Assembly: GCA_963850345.1 (NCBI GenBank)
Contig: CAWKKW010000002.1
Span: 434,001-498,000, forward strand
Reading direction: 5' to 3'
Length of the DNA: 64,000 bases
Source: CAWKKW01 sp963850345
GTDB lineage: Bacteria > Acidobacteriota > Terriglobia > Terriglobales > Acidobacteriaceae
Under the pieces are notes generated by a model. That model worked only from the letters and a program-made list of their open reading frames with translations, did not search any database and was not told the origin of the DNA. The position numbers were made by a program, and so were the translations under genes. Within the stretch, counting starts at the first letter, position 1, and each line of letters opens with the position of its first letter. This document shows positions 54,794 through 62,443 of this stretch, one piece after another.

Positions 54794-55831
54794 TTGATTC
54801 TGAACCGAAGAGTGTTTTTCGAACGCTGTGGGATAGTGGCCAGTGCCGGCGCGATGGCTCGGCCGCATCTGCTATGGGCCGCAATCGCCGGGCAGAGTCC
54901 ATCATCGGCGCCTGCCTCAGGCCAGACTGATCCGCCCCCGGCTGCACCGGCCCCGCCGCAAGCGCAGGCCGCGACTGGACAAGATCGCATCGCCGCCATG
55001 CGAAGCGCGGCTGCCACAACGCCTATCAAAGTGACGAAGCTCCGCGACACCGTGTTCCTGCTGCAGGGCGTGGGCGGCAACATGATCGCGCAGGTGGGTC
55101 CGGACGGCAAGCTGCTGATCGACTCCAGCATCGATACTGCGGCTCCGCGGCTGAAGCAGACGCTCGACAATCTGAATGCCCTGCCGATGAAGCTGCTCAT
55201 CAACACGCATTGGCACTTTGACCACACAGATGGCAACGCAGCGCAGCACGATGCCGGCGCCTTCATCATCGCGCACGCCAATACGCGGGTGCGGCTATCA
55301 GCGCCGCAGGAGATGAAGCTGTTCAACATGCACTTTGCACCGGCGCCGACCAGCGCATTGCCCCAGCAGATTCTCGAAGACAAGGAGTCGCTCTTCTTCA
55401 ACAACGACGAGTTGTCGCTGGTGCACCTGGAGGCTGCGCACACGGATTCTGACATCTACGTTCTGTTCAAGAATCAGAACGTGCTGCACACCGGGGATAT
55501 CTGGTTCAACGGTTTCTATCCGGTAATCGACGAAGGCACGGGAGGCACCATCAACGGCATGATTCGCGCGGCAGAGACCTGCATCGCGGTCGCGGATGAC
55601 CAGACCAAGATTGTGCCGGGGCATGGTCCGCTGGGCGATCGCGCGGCGCTTACGAAATACCGCGACATGCTGGCGACGATCGCGACGCGGGTAGAAAAGC
55701 AGAAGGCCAGCGGGCAGACGCTGGATCAGATTCGGACAGCCAAGCCGACTGCCGACTTCGACTCCACATGGGGGAACGGCGCGATTACGCCGGATGTTTT
55801 CGTTGGCCTGGTGTATCGCACGCTGCCCTGA
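54794..55831 (+). CDS. Exported MBL-fold metallo-hydrolase
   Basis: This 345-aa metallo-beta-lactamase-fold protein has a Tat-like signal (NRRVFFERCGIVASAG, twin Arg). The metal motif is INTHWHFDHTDGNAAQHDAG (HxHxDH), later His in EAAHTDSDIYVLF and Asp in HTGDIWFNGF, then the C-terminal VPGHGPLG. Such proteins include hydroxyacylglutathione- and lactone-type hydrolases; the substrate here is unknown. The TTG start at 54794 keeps the Tat signal. It interrupts the usual ybaB-recR adjacency. Confidence 0.87.
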   Translation: MILNRRVFFERCGIVASAGAMARPHLLWAAIAGQSPSSAPASGQTDPPPAAPAPPQAQAATGQDRIAAMRSAAATTPIKVTKLRDTVFLLQGVGGNMIAQVGPDGKLLIDSSIDTAAPRLKQTLDNLNALPMKLLINTHWHFDHTDGNAAQHDAGAFIIAHANTRVRLSAPQEMKLFNMHFAPAPTSALPQQILEDKESLFFNNDELSLVHLEAAHTDSDIYVLFKNQNVLHTGDIWFNGFYPVIDEGTGGTINGMIRAAETCIAVADDQTKIVPGHGPLGDRAALTKYRDMLATIATRVEKQKASGQTLDQIRTAKPTADFDSTWGNGAITPDVFVGLVYRTLP

Positions 55832-55899
55832 GCTTGCGCGCGTAAACACGCGAGCGGTCCGCCCATAACGTTCACCAGCATCTACGCAGAGGATTTCGC

Positions 55900-56499
55900 T
55901 TGTCTCGCTTTGCAGAACCGATGGCGCAACTGATTGAGGAGTTGCGCAAGCTTCCCGGAGTTGGCGCGAAGAGTGCGCAGCGTCTTGCGTTTCACATACT
56001 GCGCTCGCCCGCTGCGGACGCCGAAGCGCTGGCAACGGCGGTTCGCGAACTGAAGGCAAAGCTGCGGCTCTGCTCCATCTGCAACAACATCACGGATGTC
56101 GATCCGTGTCTCTATTGCGTAAGCCCGACACGCAACCTGCGGGTAGTCTGCGTGGTCGAAGAACCGACTAACATCTCGAGCATTGAAAAGACGCGCGCTT
56201 ACAACGGCGTGTATCACGTACTGCATGGTACGTTGTCGCCACTGCACGGGGTTGGTCCGGAACATCTGCGTACCGGGAACCTGGTGGCGCGAGTGGAGCG
56301 CGGCGAAGTGGAAGAAGTCATTCTCGCTACGAACCCGACCGTCGAGGGTGAGGCCACAGCGGCCTTTCTTGCCGACTTGCTGCACCCGCTGCATGTACAC
56401 GTAACCAGAATTGCGACAGGTGTCCCAGCCGGCAGCGACATCGAGTACGCGGATGAGGTGACGATGGCCCGCGCGCTTGAGGGACGGCGGGACGTCTAG
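55900..56499 (+). CDS. recR: Recombination mediator protein RecR
   Basis: RecR helps load RecA at gaps with RecFO. The 199-aa protein has the helical N-terminus (MAQLIEELRKLPGVGAKSAQR), a Cys4 zinc finger (LCSICNNITDVDPCLYC) and a Toprim domain (VVEEPTNISSIEKT, then GVYHVLHGTLSPL). The last part ends with AGSDIEYADEVTMARAL. TTG 55900 is taken as start because AGAGGA lies about eight bases upstream. Confidence 0.96.
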   Translation: MSRFAEPMAQLIEELRKLPGVGAKSAQRLAFHILRSPAADAEALATAVRELKAKLRLCSICNNITDVDPCLYCVSPTRNLRVVCVVEEPTNISSIEKTRAYNGVYHVLHGTLSPLHGVGPEHLRTGNLVARVERGEVEEVILATNPTVEGEATAAFLADLLHPLHVHVTRIATGVPAGSDIEYADEVTMARALEGRRDV

Positions 56500-56545
56500 T
56501 CTCCCCCTTAGATTCTTCGGGGCGTCTGAGACCTCGAGCCGGCTT

Positions 56546-58813
56546 CTACTGTGACGCTTCGGCACCGAGACTCTTCGCACACTGATCCACAAAGTCTGCT
56601 TCGTCCTGCAGCGCCTTGCCCACCAACTGGATCTGCGCATCGGCTTCCTGATAACGGCGTTCTTCGATGGCCTCGCGCACGCCAGGCAGAGTCTTGGCGC
56701 CGTAGCCGGTGTACCAGCCGGGAGCGTAGAGCAGATGCTGCATCCAAGGGCGCCGCGGCAAGCCCTGCGCGTTGGTCAGCTTGCGTTCAGCCTGCGCAAG
56801 TTGCTGGTTGAGCGGCTTCAGCTTGTCGGCGGACAAGGGGTGAGCACGGAAGCTTGCGAGCGCGGTTGTGTAGCGTTCCGAGGCCCGGGTCAAGGCGTCG
56901 AGTCCGTTGTCGAGGGGCGCGAAGTTCAAGTAAGGCGGAACCTCTAGCGCGGGAGGCGGCACGCTGACGTGATGCGGATCAGCTGCGAGTTTGTAGACGC
57001 CCTCATCGAGATTCTTCATGCGAGCCTCGGCCTCTTCTCGTCCTGCTTTCGCAAGTGTCTTCACTTCGGTTACATATTTCTTGACCGTGTCGGCGAGCCC
57101 GGCAAAGTCGTAGGGTAACAGATCGGCGTCAGCCATCCGCATCACCGCGAGGTTGCCGGTCTGCGCAAGCGCGCGGCCATAGACGAACGTCGTGTCAGAG
57201 AAATGGGTGTACCAGTAGAAATCGTCGTAGATGGAGTGATAGATACCAGCCGGATCTTCGCCCTGAAAGCCTATGTTCACCGAAGCGATGCCGAGGTGAT
57301 CGAGGAAGGCGGTGTAATCGGAGCCTGATCCGAGCGCGCCCAGGCGGAGATTGGCGCGGCTCCGAGCGTCTGCCCGAACATCGGCTGAGTCGTCGAGCAA
57401 CTCAGCGGCCTGCGCACGCTTCCACACGGTTGCATTCGTCTCAGGGTCGGTTACATCCTGGGCCACGCCGTTGATGAGCGACTCCAGCGAATGGGATCCA
57501 TCGGCGGATAGAAAGCCGCGATCGTTGCCGTCGGAGTTGATGTAGACGGCCGCATGCTGCCGAAGTTCGTCGGCGTGTTGCTCTGCCCATTCGGTAGAGC
57601 CGAGCAGCATGGGCTCTTCTCCATCCCACGAGGTGAAGATGATCGTGCGTTTCGGCTTCCAACCTTGCTTGGCAAGTTCTCCGAGCGAGCGCGCCTCTTC
57701 GAGCAGAGCAATCTGACCGGAGATGGGATCTTCCGCGCCGTTGACCCAGCCGTCATGATGGTTGCCGCGAATGACCCAGAGGTCGGGTTCTTCGCTGCCA
57801 CGCATGGTGGCGATCACGTCGTAAACCGGCTTGATGTCCCAATTGAAGGCGAGCTGTAGATGCACCTTGGCTGCGCCTGGACCCAGGTGGTAGGTGATTG
57901 GCAGACCGCCGCGGAAACTGTCAGGCGCAACCGGACCTTCGATGGCGGAAAGCAGTGGCTGCGCATCACCGTACGATATGGGGAGCACCGGGATTTTGGA
58001 GATGGTGGTGGCCTCTTCGCGCTTGAGGCGTTTCGCCTCGGCGGTAGCTCCAACTCCTGGAGTCAACGGATCCCCGGGATACTGCGGCATATCGAGAACG
58101 CTGCCGCGCTGTACACCCTGCTCCGGCCGCATAGGGCCAGCCGGGAAGACGGTCTGATCGGCGTAGCCATCGTCGGCGGGATCGGAGTAGATAATGCAGC
58201 CGAGCGCGCCGTGTTCTGCCGCAAGCTTGGGCTTGATCCCTCGCCACACCTTGCCATAGCGGGCAATCGCAATTGCGCCTTTGACGGAGACGCCGTTGCG
58301 CGCGAGTAGTTCATAGTCTTCCACTCGCCCGTAGTTCACGTAGACGAGCGGCGCAGTTACATCGCCGTCTGGCGAATAGGCATTGTAGGTTGGCAGCTGC
58401 TCGTCTTTCTGATTGGACGTAGGATCAACTGCGACCGCCGGCTCCTGCAGCTTGGCCGTGAACCGGTTCGGCGCTACCATCTCGAGCAGACGCAGCTTGG
58501 GCGTGGGAAACAGCACCTGAAACGTCTCAATGTGTGCGTCCCAACCCCAGGCCTTGTATTGGCTCAGAATCCAATCAGCGTTTTCTTTGTCGTATGGCGA
58601 GCCTACGTGATGCGGGTGCGCAGCCAATCGTTCCATGGCAGCTCGCATGCGCTGCGGATCGGGAATGGCCTTGACCTTCTGCTCCCAGTCGCGTTCCGTT
58701 TGCGCACTCTGCGGGGTGAAGCCGAGCAGTTGGGAGGGGGTCGCCTCCTGGGCCACAAGCGAAGTGGCGAGCGCCACGAGAATGGAAGCTGCGTAGAGTC
58801 GACGCACCAGCAC
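56546..58813 (-). CDS. M28 family peptidase (glutamate carboxypeptidase II-like), exported
   Basis: This 755-aa protein has a signal-type start (ASILVALATSLVAQ), a PA domain (residues ~120-260; ASV in VSVKGAIAIARYGK), the M28 zinc core and a C-terminal dimerisation domain. Zinc ligands: His and Asp in RGNHHDGWVNGAEDP, Glu pair in SWDGEEPML, Asp in YINSDGNDR and a final His in IYHSIYDDFYW. The layout is that of NAALADase/transferrin-receptor-like enzymes. It probably trims peptides in the periplasm or at the cell surface. The initiation codon is GTG (58813), and it is convergent with recR. Confidence 0.93.
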   Translation of the reverse strand: MLVRRLYAASILVALATSLVAQEATPSQLLGFTPQSAQTERDWEQKVKAIPDPQRMRAAMERLAAHPHHVGSPYDKENADWILSQYKAWGWDAHIETFQVLFPTPKLRLLEMVAPNRFTAKLQEPAVAVDPTSNQKDEQLPTYNAYSPDGDVTAPLVYVNYGRVEDYELLARNGVSVKGAIAIARYGKVWRGIKPKLAAEHGALGCIIYSDPADDGYADQTVFPAGPMRPEQGVQRGSVLDMPQYPGDPLTPGVGATAEAKRLKREEATTISKIPVLPISYGDAQPLLSAIEGPVAPDSFRGGLPITYHLGPGAAKVHLQLAFNWDIKPVYDVIATMRGSEEPDLWVIRGNHHDGWVNGAEDPISGQIALLEEARSLGELAKQGWKPKRTIIFTSWDGEEPMLLGSTEWAEQHADELRQHAAVYINSDGNDRGFLSADGSHSLESLINGVAQDVTDPETNATVWKRAQAAELLDDSADVRADARSRANLRLGALGSGSDYTAFLDHLGIASVNIGFQGEDPAGIYHSIYDDFYWYTHFSDTTFVYGRALAQTGNLAVMRMADADLLPYDFAGLADTVKKYVTEVKTLAKAGREEAEARMKNLDEGVYKLAADPHHVSVPPPALEVPPYLNFAPLDNGLDALTRASERYTTALASFRAHPLSADKLKPLNQQLAQAERKLTNAQGLPRRPWMQHLLYAPGWYTGYGAKTLPGVREAIEERRYQEADAQIQLVGKALQDEADFVDQCAKSLGAEASQ

Positions 58814-58906
58814 CTCTTATGAACAACGTGTGATCGGCTTACGATAACAGAAGCGGCGGGCTGCATTTGTCTGAGCGCGATGAGCACCCGCAGGCTTGTG
58901 GGTGCT

Positions 58907-60304
58907 TCACTCGATGTTGTCCCCAACGCTGAGCCGCATGCTGGTGAAGTCGATGGTGTAGGAGCGGAACTGCTGAAGCAAACCCTGACCGAGGTTGCCG
59001 AAGAGATGGTCGAGCGGATCGAGTCCACGATCCTCGGTCAGAACCGGCACATTGGCGAGGGTGGCCTTTGCCGCTCCCAGTCCGAGTTCTATCTTCGGTA
59101 GGCGATAGACAGCCATCTCGCGTGAACCTCCACCGCCACCAAACGTCGTCTTCGACGTTTGCAGGGAGGCAAACTGGCTGCGAAATTGGCGATAGAACTG
59201 GGCAGTCAATTCCGCCGAACTGGAGCCGGTGTCAAAGCCGAAGAGCAGTTCCCTGCCGTCGACGCTGGCGGCGATCAATGGCGTCAGCTCATCGACATAA
59301 AGGCTTGTGGAACGATTTGAGGGCAGGCTTTCAGGACTGACGACCATTTGCATACCGGTGACGGTGAAACTGCCCAGTGCGGCGAGTACGGGAAATCCGA
59401 GGATGCCTTGAATCTGGTAGTGCTTCTCAGGGCCCAGATGTATGTCGAGGTCCTTGTCTTCGATTACCAGCGCGACCACATCGTGAATGATCGCGTCTCC
59501 GAAGTGAATTTCGGGAATGATGGTGGTGGAGAGAGGGACCTCCGCCCCGGTAGCGCCGGCCTGTGTACACGCACGCCCCTTCGAGATGCTGAGCCCAAGC
59601 CGTTTGGCGGTGCTGCGCGGAATGGTTGAGATATTCGCGCCGGTGTCGAAGATCCAATGCTCTTGCGTTAAGCCGATCTGCAGCGGCACATCGAGGTCGC
59701 CGATAGCATCCCGCTGCAGCGTCACCGTGAAATTGCGCATCCCCGATACGGTCTGGGGTGGCGCATCGCCCAGCAGCGCGAACGTATGCAGGTTGTCCTC
59801 GATGGACGACTTCTCGGCGGCCTTCAACTGCGTGGAGAAATGCTTCAGCAAGTCCAGGGAGACCGAAACTGCCTCAGCATAACTACCGATTTTGAAGTTA
59901 TCTACTGCGAGCGCGCTTAGCGCGACGGCAGCGCGGCGAGGCTGAGTCTTGCGAAGACTGGGGATCGTCTTGTGGAGCGCAGCGATGCATTGTGTAACGC
60001 GGTTGCGGCGATCATCGAGGATAGCTTCGAAATAGGCACGTTCGACGGCTGGGATCTGAGCGCCGGGGAGTCGAACTTCCAGTTCTCGGTAGCGCTTCCC
60101 TTCAATCAGCCGGTCAAGGTCGGCAGCCGAGGCGGGTGGGCGATCGTTGCCTGAATGCTGATCATCAACCTGCTGAACGCCTGCCGGCGGACTGACTGAG
60201 CGCGGACCGGCCGCTGCCGACGCCGCGCTCTGAGCGAAGCCGAGGAGACAACTCGCACTTGCGAGCAGGACAGCAATTGCGAGCAGCGGAAGCCTACGGT
60301 GCAT
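58907..60304 (-). CDS. Exported protein with two retropepsin-like aspartyl protease modules
   Basis: A signal peptide (LPLLAIAVLLASASCLLGFAQ) leads a 465-aa protein. Residues ~60-190 are helical (VALSALAVDNFKIGSYAEAV), TPR-like. Then follow two retropepsin-type motifs: WIFDTGANISTIPRS (near 217) and LFGFDTGSSSAELTAQ (near 354), with a strand-glycine module in between. One chain therefore carries two Asp-Thr-Gly motifs, as in pepsin-like bilobal proteases, but within a bacterial retropepsin scaffold. Substrate unknown. It lies upstream of the M28 peptidase on the same strand, with 93 bases between. Confidence 0.85.
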   Translation of the reverse strand: MHRRLPLLAIAVLLASASCLLGFAQSAASAAAGPRSVSPPAGVQQVDDQHSGNDRPPASAADLDRLIEGKRYRELEVRLPGAQIPAVERAYFEAILDDRRNRVTQCIAALHKTIPSLRKTQPRRAAVALSALAVDNFKIGSYAEAVSVSLDLLKHFSTQLKAAEKSSIEDNLHTFALLGDAPPQTVSGMRNFTVTLQRDAIGDLDVPLQIGLTQEHWIFDTGANISTIPRSTAKRLGLSISKGRACTQAGATGAEVPLSTTIIPEIHFGDAIIHDVVALVIEDKDLDIHLGPEKHYQIQGILGFPVLAALGSFTVTGMQMVVSPESLPSNRSTSLYVDELTPLIAASVDGRELLFGFDTGSSSAELTAQFYRQFRSQFASLQTSKTTFGGGGGSREMAVYRLPKIELGLGAAKATLANVPVLTEDRGLDPLDHLFGNLGQGLLQQFRSYTIDFTSMRLSVGDNIE

Positions 60305-60439
60305 TCCCAGATCGTATCTGATGCATCGAGCCTGTTCTTACAATGAGGGCGAAGTTATCGGGTTCACAGGCAAAACAGAAGCGCCTGCCGAAGCAGACGC
60401 TTTGTACGAAATGCGGTGTGAACTGCCGAGACGATCGGG

Positions 60440-60811
60440 TCAGCTTCGCAGGCGGGCTAACAGATCTTGTGGATGAACCGGCTTGGCTAGAATTTCAAAT
60501 TCGTGGCCATGGACACGCGCGCGATCCAGCAGGTCAGCAGTTGCCGCCTGGCCAGAGAACAACAGGATCTTGCACGAAGGCAGCATCTCGCGAATCTTGA
60601 TGGCGGCATCAATTCCATTGAGGTCCGTCATGATCACGTCGCTGATCAGCATGTCCGGCTGCAGGGTTTTCGCGGTTTCTACAGCCTTCTCGCCGCTGTA
60701 CACCGCTGTTGCTTCAAATCCGCTTTGGTTGAGGATAATCGCCAGTGTGTCTGCTATGACACGTTCGTCATCGGCCACCAGCACCTTCGGTTTCGCCTGG
60801 GTTTCGGGCAT
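60440..60811 (-). CDS. Stand-alone response-regulator receiver protein
   Basis: This 123-aa CheY-type receiver starts at ATG 60811 with AAGGAG before it (the longer TTG start is rejected). It has the acidic pair (LVADDERV), phospho-Asp in MLISDVIMTDLNG, and Lys in ILAKPVHP. No output domain is attached, so it may act on another protein or in a phosphorelay. Its partner kinase is not in the immediate neighbourhood. The nearest kinase in this window (17.9 kb) has its own NtrC partner. Confidence 0.88.
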   Translation of the reverse strand: MPETQAKPKVLVADDERVIADTLAIILNQSGFEATAVYSGEKAVETAKTLQPDMLISDVIMTDLNGIDAAIKIREMLPSCKILLFSGQAATADLLDRARVHGHEFEILAKPVHPQDLLARLRS

Positions 60812-61090
60812 TCGCTCCTTCTCACCGCTTCTATTCAATCCAGACTATCGCAACTGTCCGAGGTGCATGTTTCTCGGATGTACGAGACCTGGTGGTTGGC
60901 CGGAAATCTGTAAAGAACCTGCCGGAATATGATGATACGCTTCAGGGAACAGGATGCCTTCATCTCCCAGCAATCCTACAAACTTACACTAAGCTTTGAC
61001 TTTAGCTGATTTCCTCGGTTCGGAGAAGTTTCGCCGTCGCGAGGTGGTTGAAAATCTTTTTGACTCCTTTTTTTCAGGTGAGACTTGCCG

Positions 61091-62443
61091 ATGGCCGAAC
61101 CAATCATTCGCGCGCAGCAGGTAGAAAAATTTTACGCCCAACCCAGCGAGAACCGCATCCAGGTGATTGCCCCGACGGATCTGGAGATCGTCGCTGGCGA
61201 GATCGTCGCATTGCTGGGCCCCTCCGGATCGGGTAAATCAACGTTGCTACGTATGCTGGCTGGCTTGTCCAAGCCTTCCGGCGGCGAAGTTTTCTGGCAC
61301 GAGAAACCAATCTCAAGCGTGACTATCAACGTCTCGATCGTGTTCCAGAGCTTTGCGCTGTTCCCATGGTTGACGGTGCTGGAAAACGTTGAAGCGCCGC
61401 TGAAGGCGAGGGGCATGAACGCGACCAGTCGCCGCGATCGCAGCATGAAAATTCTCGATACCGTGGGCCTAGACGGGTTCCAGGCGGCGTATCCGAAGGA
61501 GCTTTCGGGCGGCATGCGGCAGCGCGTAGGTTTTGCGCGGGCCCTGGTCGTGGAGCCTGAGGTCTTGTTCATGGACGAGCCGTTCTCCGCGCTCGACGTG
61601 CTGACGGCAGAAAATCTTCGCAGCGAACTGCTTGAGTTGTGGCACAAGAAGACGATTCCGACCAAGTCGATTTTTATAGTCACGCACAACATCGAAGAGG
61701 CGGTATTGCTGGCGGATCGCATCATCGTGCTGGGACGAAACCCCGGGCACATCCGCACCGACTTCAAGGTGACGTTGCCGCATCCGCGGGTGCGCAAAGC
61801 GGCTGTCTTCACTTCGCTGGTGGACTACATCTACAAGGTCCTGACGCGGCCGGATGTTCCCCTGGCCGCGGATTCACAGCATCAGCATCCAGCCGGTCGT
61901 GAAGTGCGCGATCAGCGGCAGATGCACTATGAAACGCTGCCTCATGCGCGGCCCGGCGGCATTGCAGGTTTGTTGGAGTTGCTGATCGATCATCAAGGCC
62001 GCGATGATATTTACCGCCTCGCGGATGACCTTGCGTTCGAGATCGACGACCTGCTGCCGATCGTGGATGCTGCCCAGTTGCTGGACTTTCTGCGCATCGA
62101 AGAGGGCGACGCGGTCATCACGCCTGCCGGTCGCGAGTATGCCGAGTCAGAAATTCTGAAGCAAAAGATGCTGTTCCGCCAAGCGGCAGTGGAGCATGTG
62201 CTGCTGTTGCGGCAGATCACGCGCGCGCTTAAGAACAAATCCGATCACACAATACCCGAAGAATTTTTTCTCGACATGCTGGATGAGCAGTTCAGCGAAG
62301 ACGAAACTCAGCGGCAGTTGGAGACCGCGGTGAACTGGGGCCGCTACGCGGAGTTGTTCGACTTTGACGCGTCGCGGCGGCGGTTTGTGCTGCCGGCCGA
62401 GGAAGAGACACCGCAGACGGTGAGCGAAGGGGAGGCGGAATGA
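61091..62443 (+). CDS. ABC transporter ATPase with C-terminal AAA-associated domain
   Basis: The first ~260 residues are an ABC ATPase of the nitrate/sulfonate/taurine type. They show Walker A GPSGSGKSTLL, Q-loop IVFQSFALFPWL, signature LSGGMRQRVGFARAL and Walker B VLFMDEPFSALD. The last ~160 residues match the AAA-associated C-terminal domain (PF09821-type), with a helix-rich look. It is followed by the permease with a 4-base overlap (ATGA at 62440-62443). ATG 61091 is preferred over TTG 61085. No periplasmic binding protein is visible in the window. Confidence 0.9.
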   Translation: MAEPIIRAQQVEKFYAQPSENRIQVIAPTDLEIVAGEIVALLGPSGSGKSTLLRMLAGLSKPSGGEVFWHEKPISSVTINVSIVFQSFALFPWLTVLENVEAPLKARGMNATSRRDRSMKILDTVGLDGFQAAYPKELSGGMRQRVGFARALVVEPEVLFMDEPFSALDVLTAENLRSELLELWHKKTIPTKSIFIVTHNIEEAVLLADRIIVLGRNPGHIRTDFKVTLPHPRVRKAAVFTSLVDYIYKVLTRPDVPLAADSQHQHPAGREVRDQRQMHYETLPHARPGGIAGLLELLIDHQGRDDIYRLADDLAFEIDDLLPIVDAAQLLDFLRIEEGDAVITPAGREYAESEILKQKMLFRQAAVEHVLLLRQITRALKNKSDHTIPEEFFLDMLDEQFSEDETQRQLETAVNWGRYAELFDFDASRRRFVLPAEEETPQTVSEGEAE

